From: an uncultured Clostridia bacterium | GTDB taxonomy: Bacteria > Bacillota > Clostridia > Oscillospirales > Acutalibacteraceae | DNA: 64,000 bases | Assembly: GCA_937892115.1 (NCBI GenBank) | Contig: CALAUI010000019.1 | Span: forward strand, 62,001 to 126,000 | Direction: 5' to 3' | Part shown: in pieces, positions 27,486 through 35,928 of the stretch | Layout: the number at the start of each line of letters is the position of its first letter | Position numbering within the stretch: position 1 is the stretch's first letter | Position numbers and translations under genes: made by a program | Notes under the pieces: model-generated | Databases searched by the model: none | Told to the model about the DNA's origin: nothing | Seen by the model: only the letters and a program-made list of their open reading frames with translations

Positions 27486-28196
27486 TCAATTAGAATTTTT
27501 ATTTTCTTCCTTCTGTGCTTCGGGCTTTTTTGCCTTTGAGCCTTTAAGGAATTTTATTGCCACTTTGAATACCAGACGAACGCCCATACCGATAAATGAA
27601 TTTATGAGCCGTCTGGGAACAACGGAAAGCTGAGCGTGTACCCTTGCGTTGCTGCCGCCGTATATGAAATCGGGGTTAACGTCAACGCTGTACTTCTTAA
27701 CCTTCAGCTTGCTTGTGATAACTCCCATTGCCGGGAATACCGCGGCGCAGGTCTTACCGTATTTGTCGGCAGTTGCCGCGCTGTCACCTGCACCTACCAG
27801 CAAAGAAATATAAAGCTCTTCAATGGTAAATGAACGGGCAACGTTGACGAAGCCGGTTTTAAGGACCTCAGCCAGTCTTTTGAGAAGATCAACAACACCC
27901 TCAACGCCGTTATTCTTATAAAAGCGTACAAATATATTGTCACCCTTCTTCTTTTCCTTGGGCGGCTTGGGTTCGCTGACCGTCTCGTCTTCTTTTTTCG
28001 GTTTCTTCTCTTTCTTCTTTTTGTCTTTTTTCTTCTTTTCGGGTTTTTCCTTCTTGGGTAAAATCTTAAACTTCAGAAATAACCATCTGACGTTCAGGTC
28101 AACACCGTCTTCGGAATGAACGGTCACGCGGACCTTCACCGAAAGAATGAGGATAAAGAAGAGAATGATGCCGAGTATGATTTTTAATGCGAGCAT
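27486..28196 (-). CDS. DUF2953 protein (YtfI-like), membrane-anchored
   Basis: 236 residues. An N-terminal membrane segment (ALKIILGIILFFILILSVKV) is followed by a very basic stretch rich in Lys/Glu around 50-90, then a globular region with GAGDSAATADKYGKTCA and HAQLSVVPRRLINSFIG, both typical of DUF2953. The function is unknown; it regularly accompanies ytfJ in spore formers and lies 15 bases upstream of it here. Confidence 0.85.
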   Translation of the reverse strand: MLALKIILGIILFFILILSVKVRVTVHSEDGVDLNVRWLFLKFKILPKKEKPEKKKKDKKKKEKKPKKEDETVSEPKPPKEKKKGDNIFVRFYKNNGVEGVVDLLKRLAEVLKTGFVNVARSFTIEELYISLLVGAGDSAATADKYGKTCAAVFPAMGVITSKLKVKKYSVDVNPDFIYGGSNARVHAQLSVVPRRLINSFIGMGVRLVFKVAIKFLKGSKAKKPEAQKEENKNSN

Positions 28197-28211
28197 CGGT
28201 TCACCTCCTTA

Positions 28212-28883
28212 TCATTCGTCTTCATTCGGGATTGCTTCATCTGACTGTCCGGAATTTCTGTCTTCCGTTTCCGCAACCGCCTCGTCAATTTCCGACTGGA
28301 AGAAGCTGCGGATCTGCTCACCCTGGGTGCTGTCGATTTCGTCGTCGGGATCGGGAATATCTCTGTCCTCAATCTTTTCGGGAAGCTCAGGCAGGTCTGC
28401 AAGGGTAGTCAGGCAGAAGCATCTGAGGAAATTCGGAGTAGTTCCGTAAAGAAGAGGTCTGCCGGGAAGTTCCAGCCGTCCCCTCTCCTCAAGGAGTCCT
28501 TTCTGGCAAAGAGTATTGACTACACCGGAGCAGTCAACACCTCTTATCTGTTCAACATATGCTTTGGTAACGGGCTGGTTATAAGCCACCACCGCAAGCA
28601 CTTCAAGTGCGGCATTTGAGAGAGGAATATTCTTTTTAAGGTCAAGCACATCTCTTATCTGCTGGGCATATTCAACTCTGGAGCAGAGCTGATATCTGTT
28701 GCCGAGCTTGAGAAGACATATACCGCTTCCTCTGTTGTCAAGGGCGGCGCCGATTTCAAACATAAACGCCTGCACCATTTCAACATCTATCTCAAGTGCC
28801 TCTGCTATTCTCGTAACCTCCAGCGGCTCACCCGAAGCGAAAAGTATGGCTTCTATCGCCGCTCTGAGTTCGTCATTCGTCAA
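28212..28883 (-). CDS. scpB: Segregation and condensation protein B
   Basis: 223 residues. Two winged-helix units of ScpB are visible (AIEAILFASGEPLEVTRIAE; LEVLAVVAYNQPVTKAYVEQ and RGVDCSGVVNTLCQKGLLEE). The end is an acidic tail of about 50 residues, longer than usual. ScpB dimers bind ScpA and regulate the SMC condensin. It overlaps scpA by 11 bases. Confidence 0.95.
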   Translation of the reverse strand: MTNDELRAAIEAILFASGEPLEVTRIAEALEIDVEMVQAFMFEIGAALDNRGSGICLLKLGNRYQLCSRVEYAQQIRDVLDLKKNIPLSNAALEVLAVVAYNQPVTKAYVEQIRGVDCSGVVNTLCQKGLLEERGRLELPGRPLLYGTTPNFLRCFCLTTLADLPELPEKIEDRDIPDPDDEIDSTQGEQIRSFFQSEIDEAVAETEDRNSGQSDEAIPNEDE

Positions 28884-29610
28884 TTTTCAATTCCTCCCCT
28901 CTGCCCTGCATCAGTACGATATCGGGATTATCAAGGTCACCGTCAACGTAAATTCTCTTTGCCTTCACCATCGCAAGCAATGCGAGGAAGGTGGCGACCA
29001 TTTCGCTTCTTGACTCGGATTCCGAAAAGAAATCGTCAAACTTGTGTCTGTCTCCTTTTTTGAATCTGTCAATGATGGCGTTTACTCTTGATGCAACGGA
29101 AACTATCTTATGGGCTACAATGCCCTTGAATGCCTCAACGGGAGGAGGAAGCTTACGCAATCCCTTACCCACTGCGGCAATATACGCCTTGAACAAATCA
29201 ACCGGCTCGTGGATACGTGTATAGGTCATATCCACCTCAATTTCCTCCGGCTCTCTGCAAAGATAGTCAAAGCCCTTGCCGGATTCTCTGAGCTTGCCCG
29301 CCACAAGCTTACAGTCGCGGTACTCAATCAGTTCTCCGCGAAGCTCCTCAACGAGCTTTTCCGCCTCCTCATGAACGGGAAGAAGAGAAACCGTCTTGAT
29401 ATAAATAAGGCGAGCCGCCATTTCAAGAAATTCACCGGATATTTCCAGGTCATCCTCCTGAAGTGCCTTTACATATTCAAGATACTGCTCAATGATTTCC
29501 ATAATGGGTACGTCATTGATGCTGACCTGTTTTTTACTTATAAGCTGAAGCAGCAGGTCCATGGGACCTTCAAACACTTCAAGCTTGTATTGAATCTGTA
29601 CCTTTTCCAC
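28873..29610 (-). CDS. scpA: Segregation and condensation protein A (kleisin)
   Basis: Kleisin linking the two SMC heads. The start is taken as GTG 29610 because AGGAG lies 8 bases ahead; this gives VEKVQIQYKLEVFEGPMDLL and about 245 residues. LLQLISKKQVSINDVPIMEI is the conserved SMC-contact helix and the C-terminal winged helix is complete (FLALLAMVKAKRIYV). The reading from 29640 would overlap the M50 protease without a ribosome site. Confidence 0.95.
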   Translation of the reverse strand: MEKVQIQYKLEVFEGPMDLLLQLISKKQVSINDVPIMEIIEQYLEYVKALQEDDLEISGEFLEMAARLIYIKTVSLLPVHEEAEKLVEELRGELIEYRDCKLVAGKLRESGKGFDYLCREPEEIEVDMTYTRIHEPVDLFKAYIAAVGKGLRKLPPPVEAFKGIVAHKIVSVASRVNAIIDRFKKGDRHKFDDFFSESESRSEMVATFLALLAMVKAKRIYVDGDLDNPDIVLMQGRGEELKIDE

Positions 29611-29636
29611 TAAAATAACTCCTATCAGCTGAGGAT

Positions 29637-30329
29637 TCACGCCAGATACGCACCGAGACCTCCGAGAGGAAGGGAGGTGATTCTGATTATTCCGGCGAGG
29701 ACGATATCACACAAGGATGAGAAGGGTCTGCTGAAAATACCCGATACCATAAAGAAGAACAGACCTATCAGAATGTATCTCTCATATTTCATTATCTGAA
29801 AATAATACTTTTCGGGTAAGACAAGATTCAGCAGTCTTGAACCGTCAAGAGGCATAATGGGTAAAAGATTGAAAAGTGCGAGGCAAACATTTATTGATGC
29901 CGCGTAATAGAAGAACATATACGACACGCTGAGAATTGTCAAATCGGGATTCCTTACGTACGCCACAAAGGTAAAGTTGGCGATAAAGGCAAAGAAGAAT
30001 GCCATAATAAAATTAGAGAGAGGACCTGCCAGCGCGGTAAGTGCCATACCCGCCTTGCGTTTTTTGAAATTCCGCGGATTTACGGGCACGGGCTTTGCGT
30101 AACCGAAGCCGCAGAGAAAAATCATAATCACACCGAATATATCAAGGTGGTCAAGAGGATTAAGTGAAAGTCTGCCTTTAAGACGCGGCGTATCGTCACC
30201 GAGACGGTCAGCCACGAAGGCATGGGCAAATTCGTGTATCGGAAGAACACAGAATACCGTAAACACACGCACTAAAAGATTGATGAGCGTCTGTGTTGAA
30301 AATCCGTTGCGAATCAAATCAAATATCAT
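29637..30329 (-). CDS. Site-2-protease family membrane peptidase (M50, YwhC-like)
   Basis: 230 residues with about five to six membrane segments. Zinc motif HEFAH is in PIHEFAHAFVADRLGDD near residue 33, and the second metal motif is in LFNLLPIMPLDGSRLL. This is the small rhomboid-like-sized S2P group common in Firmicutes, often beside scpA. Substrates are unknown. It overlaps prmC by 11 bases. Confidence 0.92.
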   Translation of the reverse strand: MIFDLIRNGFSTQTLINLLVRVFTVFCVLPIHEFAHAFVADRLGDDTPRLKGRLSLNPLDHLDIFGVIMIFLCGFGYAKPVPVNPRNFKKRKAGMALTALAGPLSNFIMAFFFAFIANFTFVAYVRNPDLTILSVSYMFFYYAASINVCLALFNLLPIMPLDGSRLLNLVLPEKYYFQIMKYERYILIGLFFFMVSGIFSRPFSSLCDIVLAGIIRITSLPLGGLGAYLA

Positions 30330-31140
30330 CTGAATCTCCTTTGATGATTACTGCTCTGTCAATGTCGTTGAAGTCCCTGAGGGAATATCCCGCACCGAAA
30401 ATGCGGATAATATCCCGCGCCTGCTCCTCACCGCACTCAAATGCGGCGGCGGGATTACCCAGACGGCCGCGGATTTTTTTGATTGCGCGGTAGAATATCA
30501 GCCCGTCCTCTCCGCCGTCAAGGGCGGTACGGGGCTCGGCAAGAACTTCCTTTTGCAGAGCGGATAATTCATTGCTTTTGATATACGGAGGATTTGAAAG
30601 AATCAAATCCGCCGCGGGAAGGGTGAGATTTTCGTCAAGCACATCTCCCCGGATAAGCTCCGTATTGAGCGGAGCGATTCTGTCTTTGTTTCTCTGAAGA
30701 TACCCGAAGGCATCCTCATACTTTTCAAGAAGGATTACCTTTGCATCCTTTCTTTCGGCGGCTACGGTAAGACCGATACAGCCGGTACCGGCGCACAAAT
30801 CAATCACCACGGGATTCTGTTTATCCCGGAGATAATCCAGAGCGAAATCAACAAGCATTTCCGTTTCCGGTCTCGGAATGAGAACACCTTCGCCGACGAA
30901 GAATTCCCTGCCGTAAAACTCCCAGCTGCCGATAAGGTACTGAAGCGGCTCTCCGCAGACGCGTCTGTCGGCAAGTGCGAAATAATCCGCCGCATCGTCC
31001 TCATCCATTTCGTCACGAAGCTTCAGCAGGTAGGAATCGTCAACACTTTCAAGAAGCCAGCGGCTTTCGTTGCCGTAATTCTCAACGCCGTTATCTCTGA
31101 AAAAGTCACCGCAATACTTCAGCGCTTCACTGTATGTCAT
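30319..31140 (-). CDS. prmC: Release factor glutamine N5-methyltransferase
   Basis: Methylates the Gln of the GGQ motif in RF1/RF2. Starts MTYSEALKYCGDFF at ATG 31140 with AGGAG 8 bases ahead, overlapping yqhQ by 14 bases; a longer reading from 31224 would run inside yqhQ and is rejected. GREFFVGEGVLIPRPETE, DLCAGTGCIGLTVA and the catalytic LSNPPYI are all present. About 273 residues. Confidence 0.95.
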   Translation of the reverse strand: MTYSEALKYCGDFFRDNGVENYGNESRWLLESVDDSYLLKLRDEMDEDDAADYFALADRRVCGEPLQYLIGSWEFYGREFFVGEGVLIPRPETEMLVDFALDYLRDKQNPVVIDLCAGTGCIGLTVAAERKDAKVILLEKYEDAFGYLQRNKDRIAPLNTELIRGDVLDENLTLPAADLILSNPPYIKSNELSALQKEVLAEPRTALDGGEDGLIFYRAIKKIRGRLGNPAAAFECGEEQARDIIRIFGAGYSLRDFNDIDRAVIIKGDSDDI

Positions 31141-32167
31141 CGCTATGCTCCTGCACGGTTTCCTCGGCGGTGTCTTCGGCAGTTTCCGCTTCGGGCTGTT
31201 TCTCTTCCTTCTTCGGAGCTTCACCGCTCAGGCACGCCTGCATGGCGGCAATGGCGACCTCGCAGATTGCTTCATCCGGCTCTGCCGTGGTAATTCTCTG
31301 CATAAGAAGTCCGGGAGCGGAAAGAGCTTTTGTGAATTTATTGGGATATTTGCCGGCAAGCTGAATGAACTCAAAGCCGAAGCCCATAATGAGGGGAAGG
31401 AGAAGGAGCTTGACGCAAATCCAGATTATTCTTGATTCTCTGACACCGGGAAAAATAAGCACAACGAGAGAGGAAATAAGAATACTGAGAATGATGGTAA
31501 CAAAGATGAAGCTTGTACCGCACCTGGGATGGAAGCGTTTTTCCTTCATAATGTTTTCGGGAGTAAGCTCATGACCGTGCTCAAAGCAGAAGATGGTCTT
31601 ATGCTCGGCTCCGTGATACATATAAACTCTGTGAATTTCCTTCATCTTTGAGGTAAGGTACATATACAGCACAAAGATGATGATTCTGATGATTCCCTCA
31701 ATGAGTGCGCAGAAACGGGTAAGGTCTACTGCGGGAAAAATCTTATTGTTGACAAGGTCGTAAACGAATGACGGCATCCAGAAGAAAAGCACGAAGGCAA
31801 GTCCGATACCGAGTACCGAAGCGATTGCACCGATGACCGCCATCATTTTCGGACCGAAATGGTCTTCAATCCATTTATCAAGCTTTGACTCTGCGGGCTC
31901 ATCACCTAAATCCATAGAGGTTTTTTCTGCCGATTCCATAAGAAGCTTATAGCCCATAATCATAGATTCTATGAAGGATACAACACCTCTGATAATGGGG
32001 ATATTGAAAAACTTATATTTTTTGCGAAGGGAAGTAAATTCCTTCATTTCCGTATCAATAGTACCGTCGGGAAGACGGCAGGACATTGCGGTGCCTTTCG
32101 GTCCTCGCATCATAATGCCCTCCATCAGCGCCTGACCGCCGACAGCAACGTAGTTTTCTTTACTCAT
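31127..32167 (-). CDS. DUF1385 membrane protein (YqhQ-like)
   Basis: 346 residues with four or so membrane segments between 110 and 270. GGQALMEGIMMRGPKG at the start and MYHGAEHKTIFCFEHG in the middle are DUF1385 signatures; RFHPRCGTSFIF follows. The function is unknown. The gene often lies just before prmC in Clostridia. An Ala/Glu-rich cytoplasmic end is not conserved in the family. It overlaps the histidine kinase gene by eight bases. Confidence 0.9.
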   Translation of the reverse strand: MSKENYVAVGGQALMEGIMMRGPKGTAMSCRLPDGTIDTEMKEFTSLRKKYKFFNIPIIRGVVSFIESMIMGYKLLMESAEKTSMDLGDEPAESKLDKWIEDHFGPKMMAVIGAIASVLGIGLAFVLFFWMPSFVYDLVNNKIFPAVDLTRFCALIEGIIRIIIFVLYMYLTSKMKEIHRVYMYHGAEHKTIFCFEHGHELTPENIMKEKRFHPRCGTSFIFVTIILSILISSLVVLIFPGVRESRIIWICVKLLLLPLIMGFGFEFIQLAGKYPNKFTKALSAPGLLMQRITTAEPDEAICEVAIAAMQACLSGEAPKKEEKQPEAETAEDTAEETVQEHSDDIQ

Positions 32168-33602
32168 TTTCCGTATTCTCCTTTGAATTTCCGTTTACAT
32201 CAAGAGGAAGGATAATCCTTACCGTGGTACCCTGACCGTAGACGCTGTCAATATCAAGCTGACCGTCGTGAAGCCGTATTATTTCGTCACATACCGCAAG
32301 GCCGATACCCGAGCCGCGGATGGTGTTATTTGCCTTGTAGAATTTTTCTTTGACGTGGGGTAAATCCTCGGGGGCAATACCTACACCCGAATCCTCAACG
32401 GTGATTTCAAGATAATCGGTACCGATTTGTGCCGAGACGTTTATCTTGCCGCCCTGCTCGGAATATTTGACCGCATTGTCAAGGATATTGATAAATACCT
32501 GTCTGAGTCTTGAGGGGTCCGCCATACCCGGAGCCGGGTCTGCGGGAACGTTGTAGTTGACCTCAATACCCTCACGCAGAGTTCTGTCTCTGAAGGCGAA
32601 CACGACCTCATCAAGCTCTGCAAGGTAATCTGTTTTTTCTTTATTGAGCTTCATCCTGCCGCCGCTCATTCTCGAGAAGTCAAGAAGCTCCTCAACCATT
32701 TCGTTAAGGCGGGTGGATTCGCTGATGATGATATCCATTCCCCTGCTTGTCATACCCGGATCGCTGTCACCTATCTGCTGAAGAGTCTCGCCCCAGCCCT
32801 TGATGGCGGTAAGCGGTGTACGCAGCTCGTGGGAAACGGTGGAAATGAAATCGTTCTTTAATCTGTCCGATTCGGAAAGCTTATCCGCCATATCGTTGAT
32901 GGTATTGCACAGCTCACCGATTTCGTCATTGTAAGGGTAACTGTCTATGCTTGCGTTCAGATCGCCGCCGGCAATCTTTTTTGCCGTTGCACCGATATCC
33001 TTTACGGGATTGACGATTGAACGGACAAATACCATACCGGAAAGGAAGAGCGCCGCAAAGCAGAAAAGTGAAACTATGATGATGAGTGCGGCAAGTACGC
33101 TGAGCTGCTCGTCAACCGCATCCATGGAGACCATATATCTTATCGCACCCGCAAGAGTGCCGCTTTCGTAATAGTAAGCGCAGGTGTATGCCATGATTTT
33201 TTCGCCCGAAGGAAGCTTACCGACCCACATGGCGCTGTGCTCATCATTGGAGATTGCCTCCTCATAATCCGGCATATCAACCGCTTCACGGATGGTAAAA
33301 CCGTTTGAAGAAACTATTACCCGTCCCTTGCTGTTGATAGTCCATACCGCAAGCTTGTCTTTATTCTGATAATTATCAACATACTGACGTGCCGCTTCCT
33401 CAAAGCCGCTGTTTTTTGCTCCGTAAAGACCGAAGATAGAGGAAACCTCGCCGTAGCTCAGCTCCTTTACCTGCATCTCCGCAGCACCGTAATAATAAGC
33501 TCTGATGAGGAAGAAGACCGCAACGGAAACGGCGATAAGGATGGCAAAGAATATAGATGCAACGTTGATGAACCAGCGTTTTGTAATGCTCATATATTTC
33601 AT
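32160..33602 (-). CDS. Sensor histidine kinase (VicK/PhoR-like)
   Basis: About 480 residues. Membrane segment 11-33, an extracytoplasmic sensor of about 130 residues, a second segment (ALIIIVSLFCFAALFLSGMV), HAMP linker, HisKA with the phospho-His in TVSHELRTPLTAIKGW (about 258), and HATPase motifs NILDNAVKYSEQGG, GVGIAPED and GSGIGLAV. ATG 33602 is preferred (GGGGTG ahead) to GTG 33611 or ATG 33593. Partner of the regulator upstream; the lipoprotein before it may tune the signal. The stimulus cannot be read. Confidence 0.92.
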   Translation of the reverse strand: MKYMSITKRWFINVASIFFAILIAVSVAVFFLIRAYYYGAAEMQVKELSYGEVSSIFGLYGAKNSGFEEAARQYVDNYQNKDKLAVWTINSKGRVIVSSNGFTIREAVDMPDYEEAISNDEHSAMWVGKLPSGEKIMAYTCAYYYESGTLAGAIRYMVSMDAVDEQLSVLAALIIIVSLFCFAALFLSGMVFVRSIVNPVKDIGATAKKIAGGDLNASIDSYPYNDEIGELCNTINDMADKLSESDRLKNDFISTVSHELRTPLTAIKGWGETLQQIGDSDPGMTSRGMDIIISESTRLNEMVEELLDFSRMSGGRMKLNKEKTDYLAELDEVVFAFRDRTLREGIEVNYNVPADPAPGMADPSRLRQVFINILDNAVKYSEQGGKINVSAQIGTDYLEITVEDSGVGIAPEDLPHVKEKFYKANNTIRGSGIGLAVCDEIIRLHDGQLDIDSVYGQGTTVRIILPLDVNGNSKENTENE

Positions 33603-33634
33603 TGCCCTCACCCCGCTTTCGCTGTCTTAAAGAA

Positions 33635-34333
33635 TCATACCTGCCATTTGTAACCGACTCCCCAGATTGTAAGCAGGTGTCTGGGAACGGAGGGCTCATC
33701 CTCCACTTTCATACGCAGTCGTCTGATATTAACATCAACAATCTTTTCTTCACCGAAATATTCGTTGCCCCATACCTTTGTGAGTATGTCGGTCCTGGTA
33801 AGAGGAGTACCGGGATTTGCAAAGAAATATTCCATCATCTGAAATTCAACCTGTGTAAGCTCCACAAACCTGCCGTTTTTGGTAAGGGAACGGGAACGGA
33901 GGTTAAGAGCAAACTCGCCCATTTCAATAACATCCGCCTGAGTGACCGAACGGGTATTGTTCATGGCGACTCTGCGGTATATGGCATCCACTCTCGCCAC
34001 GAGCTCGGAGGGAGAGAACGGCTTGGTGATATAATCGTCCGCACCGACCATAAGCCCTGTGATTTTGTCCATTTCCTGAGCTTTGGCGGTAAGCATGATG
34101 ATACCGATATTGTTGCTCTTTGCACGAAGCTGTCTGCAGACCTCAAGTCCGTCCACATTGGGCATCATTACATCCAGCACCGCTACGTCGATATCTCCGC
34201 CGCATTCATTGTATTTTTCAAGGGCGTCGGCTCCGTCAACCGCTTCGGTCACGTCGTAGCCGCCTCTTTTAAGATTGATTACCACAAAGTCTCTGATAGC
34301 TGATTCGTCTTCTGCTATGAGTACCTTTTTCAT
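33635..34333 (-). CDS. OmpR/PhoB-family response regulator
   Basis: 232 residues. Receiver domain with acidic pocket (IAEDESAIRDF), phospho-Asp near 55 in VLDVMMPNVDG, Thr/Lys switch residues (LTAKAQE; ITKPFSPSELVARV), then a winged-helix DNA-binding domain (LTQVEFQMMEYFF; RRLRMKVEDEPSVPR). GGAG stands ahead of the ATG. Cotranscribed with its kinase. It looks closest to the WalR/PhoP group, but no target sites were identified. Confidence 0.93.
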   Translation of the reverse strand: MKKVLIAEDESAIRDFVVINLKRGGYDVTEAVDGADALEKYNECGGDIDVAVLDVMMPNVDGLEVCRQLRAKSNNIGIIMLTAKAQEMDKITGLMVGADDYITKPFSPSELVARVDAIYRRVAMNNTRSVTQADVIEMGEFALNLRSRSLTKNGRFVELTQVEFQMMEYFFANPGTPLTRTDILTKVWGNEYFGEEKIVDVNIRRLRMKVEDEPSVPRHLLTIWGVGYKWQV

Positions 34334-34347
34334 ACTTTCATCTCCAT

Positions 34348-35700
34348 TCAGGCAGGAAGCTGGATTACAATCTTTTTGATTGAATCAGCGTTGATGCCTG
34401 CATCAGTTCCGTTAGTGTTTATTTTTACACAGATTACGCTTTCATTCTTTTTGAGAATGGTGACGTAACCGGATTTTTCCGAATTGATTTCCTTTTCCCA
34501 GCGTTCCTTGGGAATATCCACAATGGTGAACAGGGTATTGTCAAAAGGCGAATCTTCGCCCTTGGTGTAAACCGACCAGCTTGACCAGTCGCCGCCTGCC
34601 TGCTTACGGACGAACGGCTCATCCGCGGGAAGCTTATCAAGGTCAACCGCATAGCCGTCCTCGGTATTGACATAAGTCCTCTTTACCGTATGAGGTCTGC
34701 TGCCGTAATACCTCGTCCACTCCGTGACGTAAAGCATATCCGTACTGTCTACGTTTTCGTCAAAGGGCTTCTGAAGAGGAATCTCCACCAGGTCGTCTCC
34801 GTCAATATCCGTACACTTTATCTGCTCAAATCTGACGGTGGCGGTATTGGTACCCGTTTCCTCATCGTAAAAGAAGGACGTAAGCTCACTCTTTGAATCA
34901 TCCCAGCTGATTGCCTCGGTAATCACAACGTTATTGGTCTTTACGCCGTCAATGTAAACCGTGAGGGGTGAATTACCGCCTACGGACTCGGCACAGAATG
35001 AAATGTAGCTTCCGACAAAGGGGTCAACGGGAGCGGAGCCGATTTCTTTGAATTTGGTCTTATCAAATTTATAGAGCAGAGCGCTCCTTGTGGAAGCGTT
35101 ATTATCAATCAGAGTAGAAATGAAGAAGATTTCATTTTTGAGGTCTCCGTCCATATCAATCGGTTTGATAATATCACAGCTCTGGAACATTACCTCATCG
35201 TATTCTATATGGTCGGTCGCAGAACGGTAAACCGAAAAGACACTGCCGCCGTTGATACCCGAATAATTCCAGATAACCAGGATATCCTTGCAGGAGTCAC
35301 CGTCAAAATCCGTAAGTATCAGCGATTTGATTTCATTTCCGTAACCGGTATACGAGCCGCTCTTTTTCCACGTTTCGCCTTCGTTGACAAAAACGGAGAA
35401 CTTGGCGATTTCGGATTCAACCGCATCCTTGTAGAAAATGATGCCTTCTTCCGAGCCGTCACCGTTAAGATCCGTGACCGTGATGGCGGAAAGATTATCA
35501 CCCTCAATCGGACTGCAGAGAATCATATTGCCTCCCACCGAAGTATGGAAGGCATCAACAAGGCCTTCATACTCCGAATAGTAAAGAGGAGGAGTCAGCA
35601 GGGAATCAACCGTGCGGATGATTACCGGAGGACTGCATGAGCACAGAGAAAGGCAGAGCACAGCCGCAATAACAGCCACGCCGAACATACGTTTTTTCAT
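34348..35700 (-). CDS. Lipoprotein with VCBS/FG-GAP-like DxDGD repeats
   Basis: About 450 residues. A lipoprotein signal is clear: basic KKRM, a hydrophobic stretch, and lipobox CLSLCSCS. At least four calcium-loop-like motifs follow (TDLNGDGSEEG, TDFDGDSCKDI, IDMDGDLKNEI, TDIDGDDLVEI), the spacing expected for a beta-propeller of VCBS type. ATG 35700 has AAGGAG 8 bases ahead. It is the first gene of the long array and directly precedes the two-component pair, so it may act as an outside sensor or ligand-binding accessory. Function is not known; that link is inference. Confidence 0.8.
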   Translation of the reverse strand: MKKRMFGVAVIAAVLCLSLCSCSPPVIIRTVDSLLTPPLYYSEYEGLVDAFHTSVGGNMILCSPIEGDNLSAITVTDLNGDGSEEGIIFYKDAVESEIAKFSVFVNEGETWKKSGSYTGYGNEIKSLILTDFDGDSCKDILVIWNYSGINGGSVFSVYRSATDHIEYDEVMFQSCDIIKPIDMDGDLKNEIFFISTLIDNNASTRSALLYKFDKTKFKEIGSAPVDPFVGSYISFCAESVGGNSPLTVYIDGVKTNNVVITEAISWDDSKSELTSFFYDEETGTNTATVRFEQIKCTDIDGDDLVEIPLQKPFDENVDSTDMLYVTEWTRYYGSRPHTVKRTYVNTEDGYAVDLDKLPADEPFVRKQAGGDWSSWSVYTKGEDSPFDNTLFTIVDIPKERWEKEINSEKSGYVTILKKNESVICVKINTNGTDAGINADSIKKIVIQLPA

Positions 35701-35753
35701 CTGCCTCACTCCTTTTTACGGTCAGAACATTATGACCCAATCTAATCTATGAC

Positions 35754-35782
35754 ATTATAACAAACAGTTCTGTAAAATTCAA
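35754..35782 (-). promoter_or_regulatory. Promoter of the 25-gene array
   Basis: On the minus strand TTGAAT (35782-35777), 17 bases ending in TGT, and TATAAT (35759-35754). It is the only clear promoter found at the head of the array that runs from the lipoprotein to rsgA. Confidence 0.75.
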
Positions 35783-35822
35783 TATTTTTCTTATAAAATA
35801 AATATTAATTTTATATAAAGAA

Positions 35823-35878
35823 ACCCGGATACACGGGATAAGGCGGAAACAGATAAAATCATACCGCCGGATGACGGC
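35823..35878. other. Cluster of short GC-rich inverted repeats in an AT-rich gap
   Basis: Between the cdaR terminator and the array promoter lie CCCG/CGGG (35824-35837), GGCGG/CCGCC (35842-35868) and an overlapping GCCG/CGGC (35866-35878). The last two are mutually exclusive. Nothing coding is seen; purpose unknown. Confidence 0.35.
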
Positions 35879-35880
35879 AG

Positions 35881-35914
35881 AAAAACTAAAAAGTGCTTCC
35901 CCGAAGGGAAGCAC
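35881..35914 (-). terminator. Terminator of the cdaA-cdaR operon
   Basis: GTGCTTCCC and GGGAAGCAC pair perfectly around a CGAA/TTCG tetraloop. On the minus strand TTTTTAGTTTTT follows. It lies 15 bases after the cdaR stop. Confidence 0.92.
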
Positions 35915-35928
35915 CGGAAAGATTCTGT

